From Termitomyces sp. T153 (Eukaryota > Basidiomycota > Agaricomycetes > Agaricales > Lyophyllaceae), in contig JACKQL020000151.1 of the NCBI GenBank assembly GCA_018296165.2, positions 28,266-92,265 of the forward strand: a stretch of DNA of 64,000 nt. Direction: 5' to 3'. The notes beneath the pieces are model-generated. The model had not been told where the DNA came from, ran no database searches, and was given only the letters and a program-made list of their open reading frames with translations. The position numbers were made by a program, and so were the translations under genes. The stretch's first letter is position 1; every line of letters begins with the position of its first letter. Positions 33,349 to 44,902 of this stretch are shown here, in pieces.

Positions 33349-34287
33349 TCTTGGAGTGACTTCACCATCCACTACTGCCCCAGACAACTTGGCACAAAGC
33401 CCAACACACTCACTCAAAAGTCCACCATGTATCCAAAGAAGTCATTTGAAGCTGAGCAGAACACATTCAACCATTGAGTGGTTATCCCCCCTGAGCATTT
33501 GCATGCCATGCTGATTATGAATGAAGAAGGAATCCTCCACCAAATCAGAAACTCTTCTCCAGACTCCTTCACCCAGCATAACCCCTGCAACAGCTCTGCC
33601 AATGAGTCAAACACTAACAACCCCTTTACACTGTCTCTGGACCACTGCCTCCTACTTTGGAGTGGATAAATCTATGCTCCAGACCACAAGTCCATTTGTT
33701 TCAACATACTTGAGCAGCACCATGACCACAAACTCTGGGAACACCCAAGAATCTGTAAGACTCTCCAACTCATCTCTTGGACTTTACTTTTAGCTAGGAA
33801 TGAAAAAGGACATCACACAGTATGTAAGGGACTGTGAACCTTGTCTCTAGGCCAAAGTACTCCACTACTGCCCTTACAGACTGCTGAAACCCCTCCCTAT
33901 CAGCCAATGCCTCTGGTCCTCAGTCTCAATAGATCACATTATTGAACTCCCCAACTCCAAGGGCTTTGAGGCAATCCTCATGGTCATCTGCCACCTCACT
34001 AAGCAAGCCCTCTTCATCCCCTGCTACACCACTGACAATGCTCCAGAGTTTGCCAAGTTATTCCTCAAACATGTCTTCTCCAAACATGGACTCCCAGACA
34101 ACATCATCTCCAACTGTGGCCCACTGTTTGTCTCCCATTTCTGGCAGTTGTTATGCAAGATGCTTGAAAAAAACCAATCTATCAACTGCCTACCACCTGA
34201 AGACCAACAGACAAATAGAATGAGTAAACCAGACATTGGAATAGTATCTCTGCCTCTACATGAACTATTTATGAAATGACTGGTGTT
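33349..34287 (+). pseudogene. Family A RNase H end and integrase N-terminus/core
   Basis: SDFTIHYCPRQLGTKPNTLT (end of RNase H), MYPKKSFEAEQNTF, VVIPPEHLHAMLI, then the integrase core with KLFLKHVFSKHGLPDNIISN and GPLFVSHFWQLL in neighbouring frames. It is interrupted again by an LTR at 34,288. Confidence 0.75.
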
Positions 34288-35437
34288 TGTCACAACCCAT
34301 TTCCAGAATCCCTGACCTTGTTTCCAGCTACCTCACTTTTCTGGAGTTTACCCCCATCTCCCCCTTTGACTTCCCCAATCTTTGCCCACCCATGTCACCC
34401 ACTCCAGGTAACTCCAACACTTCCCCAGCAAACTTTGATGGCCTCCTGGCTAACTCTGATGCATTCTCTGCAGCCATCACTGCTTTCCTTGACTCTCCTG
34501 AACCCCTGGAACCCTCCCCCACCATTCCTGACTCCACTGTATATCACCAGCTCATCACTCTGGTCCACCTAACCTACTCCAGAGCATCATGACAACTCCA
34601 GGACAGCCCACATTCTCAATTGATCTCATCAGAATATCATTGTGGCCTGTTCTGTGATCACAACTGACACCTGTTGACTCTGCATAGCTCTGACAAGCCC
34701 TGCCACCACACCCACTGTTCCCTGGAGCTCTCTAGTAGTCAGTATATAAGTTGTAGAGTAGCACCTTGTACTCTAGTCTTGATATTACCTACCTATTGCT
34801 TAATGTTACCTATGTTGTGTTTTGTGTTCCATGTTATGTTTCCTTTCCTCTCAGTCTCCCAGTCTTATCTCAGTCTCCCGGTCTTGTCTCATCTCTATTT
34901 TCATTGTTGTTCTTGTTATTGTTTTGTATCTCCACCTGAATCTATTTTCATTCTTGTTTCAATATTGTCTCAACTCCATCTTGTCTTGTTTAACTGTTTC
35001 CATTATTGTGTTCAAGTCCTTTCAACCCTAATGCCTTTACAAACTCTGTGCTTACAATTACAAACTCAAACATTCTTTAAACCAACTCTGGACCTTGCTA
35101 TTTGCTTAGCTCCAAAACTCATCAACATGTGTTGATCACCCATCAAGCTCCAGCTCCACTCCCATCACTTGCATAGCCTCCACTTACCCCACACCTTCAG
35201 TATTTGCTTCTGGACTTGTACCTGCTGCTTTTTCAGGCCCAACCCTTCTCTGGCAACTTGTCTTAGACTTCTCCAGACCACCCCAGACTTGTTTGGATCA
35301 CTCCCCCTTGCTTACCCTCAAAAGTCCCCAATGTCTAGACCTTCTCTGAGCACTGAGTTATCAATGTAGGACATCACATCCACCCAGTAAGAATTTGCCC
35401 AGTATAGCTGAGCCCTCATGTTCAGCAAAACCTAACA
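34288..35437 (+). mobile_element. Solo LTR, family A, plus
   Basis: About 1,150 bp from TGTCACAACCC to AACCTAACA (the terminal TGACA is mutated). TATATAA lies at 34,743-34,749. Integrase coding is interrupted at this point and resumes directly after (ELFLAKFTYNNMPHSTTG), so this is a nested insertion. A target duplication is no longer clear. Confidence 0.85.
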
Positions 35438-36130
35438 GCACACAGAACTTTTCCTTGCCAAGTTTACTTACAATAACATGCCTCACTCCACCACCGGAGT
35501 TTCCCCCTTCTATGCCAACAAGGGCTACAACTCCCACCCAACTCATACTATCCCTCAAAGATATTCTCTTTCATATTGCTCATGAAGGCACCAAAGACCT
35601 CTGATCTCTTCACCAGTTTTTCTGGGATGAAAATAACACCACCAATCAAGCCTACTCCAAACATGCCAATGCCTGACAAGATCCTACCCCCAACTGGCCC
35701 TGGCACCTTGGTTTGGCTTGATTGACAAAACCTCAAGACTCAGAGGCTCTCTATTAAGCTCAATCACAAACAACTCAGCCACTTCAAGATTCTCTGGAAG
35801 GTCTCCATGCATGCCTACAAGCTTGACCTACCCCTAGGCCTGAAGGGCCTCCACTCTGTCTTCCATGTGTGCCTCCTCAAAAAATATGCTCTGGACCTCT
35901 TTTCCAGACAACACTCCAGTCAACTGCACCTAGTCAAAGTCAAGGGCAAATATCACTACAAAGTTGACCAGATCCTTGACTCCTGCTTGGTCTGCAGCTG
36001 ACCTCAATACTTGGTTCATTAGAAGGGCTACAGGCCTGAGGACAACACTTGGGAACTCCAAAAGGATGGAGCCCAGTGCTGCCAATGCCATTGAGGAGGA
36101 TGCAGTGCTCCCTGGCCCAGCCTATCAGAA
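35438..36130 (+). pseudogene. Family A integrase C-terminus and chromodomain
   Basis: KFTYNNMPHSTTGVSPFY, then [44 protein letters not shown] and TTLGNSK. It parallels the better-kept copy at 46,699-47,085. Frames are broken several times. Confidence 0.75.
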
Positions 36131-36169
36131 TGTGTTAGCCTAGTGAAAAGAAGGAATGGAACAGACTCA

Positions 36170-37501
36170 CAAAGTATCCCCTACCACTCTGAGGCTGCCT
36201 CATTAGCAAGCCACTCCTCCCACCTCCTCACCACCTCTACTATAGCCCAAGGAACCTCTATGTGGAGCACCCCCTCACCCACCCATGCCCCTGACTCCTC
36301 CAACCACTGCACCACCATCTCTGCCTATACCTCCAACTGCTCCATCCATGTCTGCAACTTCTGGAGCTGTGATAGCCACTCTGTGGCCATCTTCATAGCT
36401 GTCTCCTTATCCCTCCATGCTGTGTCCCTGTTCCTCCATGCCTGATCCTACTCCTTCTGCATTATGTCTCCATCCTCCTCAACCCTTTGAACCTCCTCCT
36501 CACAGGTGGCCAGTGACCTCTCCTGCCCCTCAATCCAATAATGGAGGAAAGTTTTGGCAACCAACTATGACATCCCTACAGACTGCTTGATTGGGGCCTC
36601 AGAGCTCGGAGAATACACCTGGGGGCCTGGGGGCCCTGTCATTGACTGCTCACCCCAAGCTTGCTTGCTCAGTCCTGCCTCTGGTGGCAGAAACACTCTC
36701 TGCTTACTCTTGTCACATGCTGTGGGGGCCTCTTCCCTCTGCCCATCCTGTAGGGGCCCAACCTTCATTGATGACTGCCCCACACTACTCCTGCCCTTTA
36801 CTCTGGAGCCCCTCCTTGACACCTTGCCCCTCTGCCCTTCTTCCAACTATGCTGTGACTCACTCTTGATTCCAACCCTGCTCCATAGCAGCACAGGCAGC
36901 ATGCCAACTTGACATGACAGAGCACTTCTCATGCTGCAAACAACATGGGAGACACACTAACATGTCCCACTACAACCCTGGCATACGCTCCTCAAATTTG
37001 CATTGCTCCTCCCATTGAGTGCAATGTACATACTGTGAGGACAAGTTAGCTCTAACAGGGTATTACTATACTAGTCACTCACTGGGGCCACCACCTGGCA
37101 CCACTAAAGAGTTGGGGGACCCCTTGCCCACCCCATGGCCTCTGCAAACTGCTTCAGCATCACCTCCACCTATGCAACCCTGTAAGCCATGGAAACACGT
37201 CAGACCACACCCAGACCAAGGCTAGGCCTTGGACATGAGGTGGGGGCCACCCCCACTGCTGACTGCACTGGAACTCCACTTAATAAAATCTCCAAAGGAC
37301 CTGCCACAGCTGTGAACAATTCTGTCAAGACTCAGTTAGTAATTCCAGAATGCAAGAAATGAAATCACACTCACAACTATGATACATCATCTCTACTCAC
37401 CAGCAATCCCAATCCCACTTGGACTCCTTGGAAGTGGGAGAGTTGGAGGATGTGGAGGGAGACCTAGATGCTGCTGGGGAATAAGTGGAAGAGGACATGG
37501 G
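36170..37501 (-). pseudogene. Family A antisense spliced gene, copy 2
   Basis: Runs opposite to pol. ATG at 37,501 with MSSSTYSPAASRSPSTSS, then a DWDCW block ending at a GTGAGT donor (about 37,403). A downstream exon-like block near 36,880-37,040 holds a Cys/His cluster (HCTQWEEQCKFEE, then CCLQHEKCSVMSSWHAAC, then EQGW). The last conserved donor GTGAGT lies near 36,170. The cluster spacing suggests zinc or nucleic-acid binding; the function is unknown. Stops include TAG and TGA at likely former Trp/Arg codons. Confidence 0.55.
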
Positions 37502-37690
37502 AGAAGTCTGGAGGCTTCAGGGTGTGTCCTCACTCTTTTAAATTTCTTGAAGAAGCTTCTTGATGGGCAACAATCCTGCTTGAACTTTGTTACCCACACA
37601 ACTGCCACAGCTGTGGTTTGATCAATATTGCTTATGCTTTGATTTCCATGCCCCCACTAATCTCTGACTCATGCCCCACATCTTGAGGAT
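37502..37690 (+). mobile_element. Family A 3' noncoding region without its LTR
   Basis: Similar to 49,070-49,215 (both contain GTTTGATCAATATT-like and CCCCA(C/T)(A/G)TCTTGAGGATCTCAATGCT-like blocks) but stops before the polypurine tract and LTR. It is joined directly to RT sequence of another copy. Confidence 0.6.
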
Positions 37691-38491
37691 CTCAATGCTA
37701 CTCAACAAAGTCCTCAAAAGAAGTGGTATCCTCTCTTCCTGATTGGAAAACTTGTTAACCACCTCTGCAGTGCCAAGATGTACTTCTGCTCCAGCTACAA
37801 TGACATCTGGACTGCTCTGGAACACAAATGGAAGACTGCCCCCCTACACCTGCCATGACCCCTTTGAGTACCAAGTGATGCCCTCAAACAACCAGCTCTC
37901 CTGCCATCCTCCAGTATTTGTGGACAACCTCTTCCTCAACATGAATAATGATTTTATGTATTGGGTCAACAGCCTGACCCACTCAAACTCTCAGGGAAAC
38001 AACTGGAACATGTCTGCCACATCCTCAAATGACTTCAGAGTACTACCACTCCTAACAAATAACTCCACCACTCACACACTTGCTGGCTCAAGGACCTCTC
38101 CAAAATACAACCTCACCCTCTGCTACCCCATGGTTGACTTAACACAAAAAACTCAACACCCCTGCCAGAAACCTAATGAGTGCCCAAAGAAGCCCTTTGG
38201 GCCTAAGCAAGACAAGTTCTGCCACTCAGTGGTAATCCCTGCTAAATGTTTACATGTCATGCTAATTTGAATGAGAAAGGAACTTCCCACCAACTCTGAA
38301 CCTCCCTTCCCACCCAGCATGACCCCTGATGCAAGCCCACCAACAAGCCAATTCCCCAATCCACCCCTTACACTGCCTTCAGGCCTCTGGTTCCTGCCCT
38401 GGGAAGAACAGAGCAGCAAAACATGCCCCAGATCCCTTTCCCCACTCAGCACCATTTCTGAAGACAACTCCCTTGACAAGCAGTGATGCAA
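37691..38491 (+). pseudogene. Family A RT and RNase H remnants (left part of interrupted copy)
   Basis: RT blocks KLVNHLCSAKMYFCSSYNDI, DPFEYQVMP and FVDNLFLNMNN run from 37,740 to about 37,950. From 38,150 they are followed by the RNase H/integrase linker PKKPFGPKQDKF and VVIPAKCLHVMLI, equivalent to 33,430-33,520. The right part of the copy resumes at 46,192 beyond the family C element. Confidence 0.65.
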
Positions 38492-38643
38492 AATGTAAGT
38501 TTGATGCTGTTAATTGATCAGATCAACAGATCAAATTTTGTTTCACTGAGGTTTGGAGGCTTAGTTTTGCAGGCTGGAGATGGTCTCATGCTATTGAATG
38601 GGCCCAATAATATTATAAATAAAACCTGAAACAACTAAGAACT
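38492..38643. other. Short unassigned AT-rich spacer
   Basis: Contains GATCAGATCAACAGATC and AATAAA-like sequence. No coding signal. It lies between the family A fragment and the family C LTR. Confidence 0.4.
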
Positions 38644-39281
38644 TGTAAGCCTAAAAACTGCTCCCTGGGGTTCTCTGAGCCATGGTCTATTGTTGCTTTC
38701 CTTTTCCTCCAATTCCCCTCCCCTTTTATAGCTTGTTGCATGTGCATGGACTAGGGTGCTTTCCATGTGCACCCATGGTCTGTACCACATGGTTTTTCTT
38801 GGCTTTTCCTTCTTATTGGATGGCAGAACAAGATGGCATGCTTAGTTGGCATTATTCAGTTTTTGTATGTCCAACATCCTTTCCTTTGATCTTTTCCCTT
38901 CCCAAACTTCTTCCTAGCAGACTGCACATGGTTTGTTATGGTGGCTGGCTTGGGTTTGGGTGGTCTGGCATAGGAATGGGAATGATATTGAGGGGATAGG
39001 GCAGTATTCTAGCAATAGATGCCCATGGCTGGTCTTAGTGTCAGTTAGATTTCTAGCTGGGTTGCTGAGCACAGCCATTGATTATCAATCAACACATGAT
39101 CAGGCTTGATTCTTGATGTCAGATCTTACTGTTTTCTGCTGGCATTGTTGTGGTGCATGTTTGGATCATCAGCTTCTCTACCAGGTATGTGCTCTATGCC
39201 TACAGTTTTCAGCTTTTAGGTATCTGGGCCTTGGTACTTCTAGTATTTCATCCTGTCTCAAAGTACAAGACAGGTGTATCA
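38644..39281 (-). mobile_element. Family C 3' LTR
   Basis: About 638 bp. 38,644-39,211 repeats at 45,623-46,191. I extend it to 39,281 because the purine run GTGTGGGGGAG (minus strand, 39,282-39,293), a likely polypurine tract, abuts TGATACACC there. Confidence 0.7.
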
Positions 39282-39482
39282 CTCCCCCACACTATTTTAC
39301 TGACTGCCCCCAGTCAGGTCCACACATTCTTGAATGACATTCCTGCATGATCACTCCTAAAATTTTGACAAAGAGTCAATTTTCTTTTCCTTCCACAAAA
39401 ATAATGTTTCTTTTGTCACTCTCAATCACACCCATTGTCCTATAAAGATGTGCTTGACACAACCCTCTCCCTCCCTTGAGCC

Positions 39483-40777
39483 ATGGCATCAAACCTTTCT
39501 GCTCCCACTGCTCCTCATATAACCTCCATGGGCTCTGCTGCTAAGCTACCCCATGCACCATTGACTGCTCACCCTAGCCTCAGCCAGAACTTGTCCAACA
39601 ACTTCACCCTTCTCAAATGTTCTGTCAAGCATGATGTGCATCAAGTTATTTTAGCACTCCTCCAGCTTCCCTCATTTGCTCAGGCCATCATAGGCTTCTG
39701 TGGGGTTGTAGTCAGCATCCCTGGCTCTGGTGCTGACTATGCCTGATACCTCAGCACTATGCAGCTGGTGAGCTTCTTTCTCTTCTTTCTTCCTACTTGG
39801 TCCTTTTTCACCCCCTTCTCCTTGCTTCAGTGTTTTGCTGACCAGGCCAATTTTCTGTGCATCACCAAACAGAAGGGTCTTTTCAACACCCTGTCTGCTA
39901 CCCTTCATGCAATCAACTGTGGTGCTGCCAACAATTCTGCTGATGTGCAGGCCTTCCTCACCTTCACCAACACAATCATTCAGATTGAAAAGAATTGTTG
40001 AGAGCTCCAATAGCAATGAGAAGCCAAGGAGGCACATATTTCCATCAGTTTCTTTCTCTGACTAATGTCTTGTCCTTATAGCTGAAATGCTGGACTCAGG
40101 ACCAGGGTGTTGACATGCTAGGTCTGTCCTCCATTTGTTCTGGCAAGCATGGAGCTAATGTAAGTCTAGCCTTCAAACTCAACTTACTTGCTCATCATTT
40201 TGACACACTCAACCTTCATCTCTTTTGTCCCTAAACTGAACCCAACAGCAAACCCAAGCCCAAAAAAGTTAAAGTCTTTCTGGCTTATGGTCTGTCCCTT
40301 TTCTGTTTCCTCACTTCTCTGACCTTGCTTGCTTTCTAGCCAACCTCAAACCTGGAAACAAGGCTGTGTCCTGCTCCTTGGCCAGGTTAATGCTGCCTTT
40401 GAAGCTGTTCAGCTTACCAATGACAGCACCCTCCTTCTGCATGCCAATCTCCAACAACATTGTAATGCTATTCACCTTGCTGCGCAGCAACAACTCTACT
40501 CACTCAACATCACTCTCCAAACCTACAAACTCATTTTGGCTCACCTTGTTCACCTTGACAAAACTCTGGGTCCCTCTGACATTGAGCAGACTGGAGATCT
40601 ACTTAATGATCTCCAAGTTTTGCCTGAGGTATTACCCTCTTATTGATTTCCCATAACTCATCTTTATTTACTTAGAGCCTCAGGTGGTTGATTCCAATTC
40701 CAACATTGAAATTGCAACCTCTTCCTCAAAAATTTCCCATTCCCATGTGTCCCCCATACAAGAGACCTCTCCATTGT
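39483..40777 (+). pseudogene. Family C antisense spliced gene
   Basis: Opposite to pol and starting about 200 bp inside the 3' LTR. ATG at 39,483 (MASNLSAPTAPHITSM). Exon 1 contains LLKCSVKHDVHQVILALLQ and FCGVVV and ends at 39,767. Intron 39,768-39,830 (GTGAGC...TTCAG, 63 nt). Exon 2 reads CFADQANFLCITKQKGLFNT and AFLTFTNTIIQIEKNC. Further exon-like blocks lie near 40,082-40,155 (LKCWTQDQGVDMLGL) and 40,341-40,628 (KQGCVLLLGQVNAAFEAVQL, HANLQQHCNAIHLAAQQQLY). A last intron begins GTATTA at 40,629, after which SNSNIEIATSSS leads to TAA near 40,777. It is largely helical in appearance with no catalytic motif. TGA stops (39,744 and near 40,001) sit at likely Arg codons, so this copy is dead. 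Function unknown. Confidence 0.55.
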
Positions 40778-40962
40778 AAGCATCAGTATTGCCTCTGCCT
40801 AAAATGGTGTAGCTGTAATTTTAACCAGCCCCACTTGTAAAAATTTCCCTACATATCTCTTATTTTGTAACCCCCAATTTAATGCCATTAACCCTGAAAA
40901 TGTGTGACCAAACTAAGCCTTTTACTTATTTTGATTTTGCTAAGTAAAACTTGAATTTTTTG

Positions 40963-41571
40963 TCAACCTTTGGGGCTATTGTCTAACCCATTCATGTCAT
41001 GGTCTAGAGGCTCATGAAGCCTTATAGATCCAAATGACAGATCTGATATAGCATTTCCAGCAGGCTTTTGTAATTCTTCCCTTAACTCTTTTAACTTCTC
41101 TGGAGTGATATCTACCCACTGCTCTAGGCTTTGGGCTAGCTCCAATCATCTTCAAGCTTTGTAAGGGACTACCCTAAAAGCTGCCACCCTAGTCTGCCAA
41201 ACTGATCCATCCAGTTCTGCCACAATGTAATTACCACCTCTGGTCTTAGTAATTACTACCATTGGACCATGAAAGCATCTTAGCACTGTGAACTTTCTGT
41301 AATCATATTTTTTGACCAAGCCCAAGTCCAAGGTTTTGAATTTGAATTCTTTAATAGAGCTTTTATGCTCTTCTGCAAACTTCAAGGCCCATTGGAGTTT
41401 GTCCTTCCCAACTCTTTCTCTCATCTCTTCTACATGTTGGTGATGTTTGGCTAGAGCTCTAGCACAATAACCAATCAACACTTCTGTAGGCAATGGCCCT
41501 TCTGGTAATTCTATTAACCAGGTAGCCTCTACTAAGTCTAAGGGTAGAGTTGGATGAGCCCCAGTGACCAT
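40963..41571 (-). pseudogene. Family C integrase C-terminal region
   Basis: The frame 41,571-41,152 ([44 protein letters not shown]) and a following 60-codon frame ending at 40,963 (QWVDITPEKLKELREELQ). The first is the usual post-core segment of this Gypsy type, with an SH3-like end. A short break separates the two. Confidence 0.65.
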
Positions 41572-41624
41572 GAAGTATGGTGACCATTCAAATCTCTGCT
41601 GGATAGTAATGCAATCACTCTACA

Positions 41625-42212
41625 TTACATGGAAGAAGAACCAGAAGCATTTAGTGCAATCCTCACAAGCTTTGAATACAGCTTGCCTGACATCCCAATG
41701 TGGTCTTCAAATCTTGCCATTAGCTTAGCTTGAGAGTTGTATGAAGAGATGGCTATGCCTCTGATTCCATATTTACTCTCTATCCAAGCTGTGACCTTTT
41801 TGAATTGTCCAGCATTGTCAGTGATGATTTCTGCAATGCAACCCCAGTAACAAATCTCATCCTCAAACAACCATTGACCAATTGTTTTATGGTTTTCCTT
41901 GCACAGAGGCCTCCCTTCCATCCATGAAGACAATGCATACCTGCCATGGACAATATACTTGCAGCCATTTGAAGCTGGAGTCATGTGCATGGTATTAATG
42001 TGGATTGTTTGGAAGATAGAGGGTGTATAGGTCACTGTGGGAGCTCTGTTTACAACTGTATTCTGACATATCTGACAGTTATGACAAGTCCCAACATACC
42101 AATGCACATCTCCATCAATTTCTGGCCACCAAAATTGTTCTTGTATTAACATTTTGGTTGCATAAGTCCTCCTATGCCCCAAGGCATCATGGGCTGATTT
42201 AAGCATGAACAT
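41625..42212 (-). pseudogene. Family C integrase, inactive
   Basis: HDALGHRRTYATKMLIQEQFWW and CHNCQICQN give the zinc-binding part. In the core the first catalytic Asp is Asn (IHINTMHM where ID is expected), the second is present (EIITDNAGQF), and the third (Glu) is lost in a shifted stretch (SQAKLMARFEDH). R-to-C changes (PLCKENHK, for example) fit CpG decay. Confidence 0.75.
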
Positions 42213-42225
42213 TTGCCTATTGATA

Positions 42226-42688
42226 TCAACCTACTAGCTTATGCCTGGCCTCATGATTGTGCTTGTATAGTTTCCCCTTTGGATCAAAGAAGAACTGTTT
42301 TGCAAACTTCTTGAACTTGTCTGGGTCCCAACCCTGCAAACCCTCAGGTTCTTTGCTTGGGTCTTGTAGCCCAGCTTTGTACAATTGGTAGCAAGTCATC
42401 CCACTGTTCACTCTGCCCACCTTTCCTATGCTCCAAGTATGCCTGTAAGTCTGCTTCTTTCTCTTCCTTAGTACCTTCTGTGGGTAACAGAGGCTGAGAG
42501 AGAGATAGTCCTGCAACAGGATCTATTCTAGATGCCTGCTGCTGACTTAGAACTGCCTTCCTAAGTTCCACCTCTTGAGACCTCACTCTATCAAGTTCTT
42601 GTTCAAAGTCTGATACTTCAGTTGCTACTGCATGTAGATAGCCACCTCTAGTGTCAATTTGATCTGCAAACTCCTCAAGTGCTAAGGG
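42226..42688 (-). pseudogene. Family C RNase H to integrase linker
   Basis: Two overlapping frames (42,586-42,344 and 42,516-42,226) share the linker, which needs one frameshift. It ends FKKFAKQFFFDPKGKLYKHN, the lead-in to the integrase zinc finger. Confidence 0.6.
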
Positions 42689-44512
42689 TTAATCCTCCCA
42701 TTCTGGTTCATTGTTGGTTTTAGCTGGATATTTAAAGTGCATAATCTTTGGATTGTCCACCAATTCTGGATCAACAGGTGGGTACTCCTCATCTCCTGGC
42801 TGCTTGAGCCTCCTAGACAGGCCATCAACACTAAAGGTTTTTCCTAGCACATGCCTCAAAGTAAAATGATAGAGTAGTACATCCTCAATCCATCTCATGA
42901 TGGTGGCATTAGGCCCTACTCCAGGATTGCTTAGCATTCCTTTCAAATACTTAGTATCTGTCTCCACTACAAGCTTCCTACAACCAACTAGCCAATACTT
43001 ATTTGCCTGCAAGGCTCTCATCAGACCATAGAGTTCTCTTTTAGGTTGCAAGAACCTTGCCTCCCTCTCATTCAATGTGATGGATCCTAGCTTAGCACAA
43101 GTGCATTGCTTAGGATTGTCTGGAGCTTCCTGGAATATTCCAAAGCCCACTGCTATCCAAGAAGTGTCAACTGATAGGACCACTGCCCCTCCTGACTCAT
43201 AATCAATTGGTTTTAGAGGTGCACTTGCAGCTAGCAACTTCTTCAACTGAGCCATTGCTGACTGCTGTCCCTCACCCCAAACAAATGGTGTGTGGTTCTG
43301 GGTCAACTTGTTGATGGGTGCAGCCACTTTAGCATAGTCTTTAATGAACATCCTAAAGGTACCACAAGTACCTAGGAAAGCCCTGACATCTGACTTATCC
43401 TGGCAATTACCCCACCCCATAACAATGGCCAACTGCTTGGTCTCAGGTTTCTGTCCCTCATAGGAACACCTGTGTCCAACTACTACAATCTCATCTGCAC
43501 AGACTACTGACTTCTTCCCAGAAAAGGTTCCTCCAGCATATTTGATTCTTTGTAACACTCTGTTTACATTTTGCAGATGTTCCCATACAAATCTCCCACT
43601 GCCTGAATTTTCTGGAATGACCTCATAGCCTCCATCTGGCAATTCATACCTGTGAGGTGGACCTCTGATTGGCACATCATCAATATATGGCCAAGTTACA
43701 TGAGGTATCTCATCTTTCAAGATGAAGGTAATGTCATCATGAAAAATTGGTACTGAATTTGTCCAGCCCATTGGCAGGGTTACCAGCCTTAGAGCACCAA
43801 AGGGTGTCTGAAAGGTGGTATAGTCCATAGACCTTACATCCAACACCCTCTCATCATATCCCACATACAAGTCAAAGATCCCTCCACAAGCTTTGCCAGC
43901 AAAGTGGCTAGCTATCTTTTCAGTTGCTGGTGGAAACCCAGAATGTGCTATGGTCACTTTGTTTAAAGGTTCCAAGCTGTGAACTATCCTCAAACTCTCA
44001 CCATCCTCCTTCAATACTGTGAACCACTGGGACCTGTATGAAGAGTTGGATGGCTCATACACTCCTGCCTCAATTTTCTGCTTTATCATCTTGCAGATTT
44101 TATCTCTGAGTCCTGGAGCAATGGGAATGTTCTTCAATACCCAGGGGTGTTGAGGAATTACTTGCATCACTACATGAGGGAAGACTTCCTCCTTGAGCCT
44201 ACCTCTTTGAGAATCATCCCATGCAAAAGCCTCATTCTGCAGCATCATTAGATGATGTACTGCCTTCATCTCCTCTGGCCATAAGAAACCATCACCATGT
44301 GCTTGGTCAATGATTTCCTTGCACTCAGCAGTGTACCTCCCTGTGGGTTTGAAATCAGGTGGGTTTGGGTCCAACTTTGGCATGTCTGCTAGTGGATTTC
44401 TAGTGATGCACCTTTCAATTTTAAACTCCTCAGAAGAGGTCCCTAGTACAGGTTTTACCTTTATAGCAACAGGTTTGTATCTCTTAGGAAATAGTTGTGC
44501 AGTTTCCCCCAC
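42689..44512 (-). CDS. Family C reverse transcriptase/RNase H, intact frame
   Basis: A 607-codon uninterrupted frame. It has an N-terminal lead (AFAWDDSQRGRLKEEVFP), the RT fold (SQWFTVLKEDGESLRIVHSL, FQTPFGALRLVTLPMGWTNS), catalytic TWPYIDDVPI, then SDVRAFLGTCGTFRMFIKDY. RNase H follows from about residue 440 (LSVDTSWIAVGFGIFQ, LNEREARFLQPKRELYGLM, VVETDTKYLKG, HFTLRHVLGK, SVDGLSRR). This RT type is abundant in agaricomycetes. I see no CpG in the 1.8 kb, yet no stop codon, and Arg is written AGA/AGG. It would copy element RNA into DNA. The neighbouring integrase is broken and gag is absent, so this copy could act only in trans. Confidence 0.85.
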   Translation of the reverse strand: MGETAQLFPKRYKPVAIKVKPVLGTSSEEFKIERCITRNPLADMPKLDPNPPDFKPTGRYTAECKEIIDQAHGDGFLWPEEMKAVHHLMMLQNEAFAWDDSQRGRLKEEVFPHVVMQVIPQHPWVLKNIPIAPGLRDKICKMIKQKIEAGVYEPSNSSYRSQWFTVLKEDGESLRIVHSLEPLNKVTIAHSGFPPATEKIASHFAGKACGGIFDLYVGYDERVLDVRSMDYTTFQTPFGALRLVTLPMGWTNSVPIFHDDITFILKDEIPHVTWPYIDDVPIRGPPHRYELPDGGYEVIPENSGSGRFVWEHLQNVNRVLQRIKYAGGTFSGKKSVVCADEIVVVGHRCSYEGQKPETKQLAIVMGWGNCQDKSDVRAFLGTCGTFRMFIKDYAKVAAPINKLTQNHTPFVWGEGQQSAMAQLKKLLAASAPLKPIDYESGGAVVLSVDTSWIAVGFGIFQEAPDNPKQCTCAKLGSITLNEREARFLQPKRELYGLMRALQANKYWLVGCRKLVVETDTKYLKGMLSNPGVGPNATIMRWIEDVLLYHFTLRHVLGKTFSVDGLSRRLKQPGDEEYPPVDPELVDNPKIMHFKYPAKTNNEPEWED

Positions 44513-44554
44513 ACCTGCTTCTAACTCTAGGTTTTCCTGCTGTACTAAGATCTC

Positions 44555-44743
44555 CTATTTCTCTGGTATCTGACATAGCTGCCCATTTAGATAGGCTGAC
44601 AATATCTTCTCATCTCTTCCTCCAATATCTCCCCCTGCAGCAAAGGCCTGCAGATACACATCTCTCAACTCCTGGTTCTTGAATCCACTATCACTTATAG
44701 TGTATCCAGTCACCACTACTTCACCTCCCTGGTCACTGGCCAT
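44555..44743 (-). pseudogene. Short frame between protease and RT, family C
   Basis: 62 codons (DQGGEVVVTGYTISDSGFKN, LQAFAAGGDIGG). Probably part of the original pol polyprotein, separated by a stop or frameshift from the RT frame. Confidence 0.45.
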
Positions 44744-44902
44744 ATCATTGAGATTTAAAATTTTGGATCACTATCTCCTTCAACACCTGCCTTTGGCACC
44801 TTCCCTCTTTGAAGAGTGGGCAGGGCTGTCCATTGACCAGTATTAGGATCCCTGATAGTTATGATGGCACTGCCATCTTGAAGATTTTGTATGTTGCTTC
44901 TG

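Noticed and set aside
34283..35442. A 5-bp target duplication around the plus solo LTR
   Set aside because: The flanks GTGTT and GCACA do not match, even allowing simple C-to-T/G-to-A decay.
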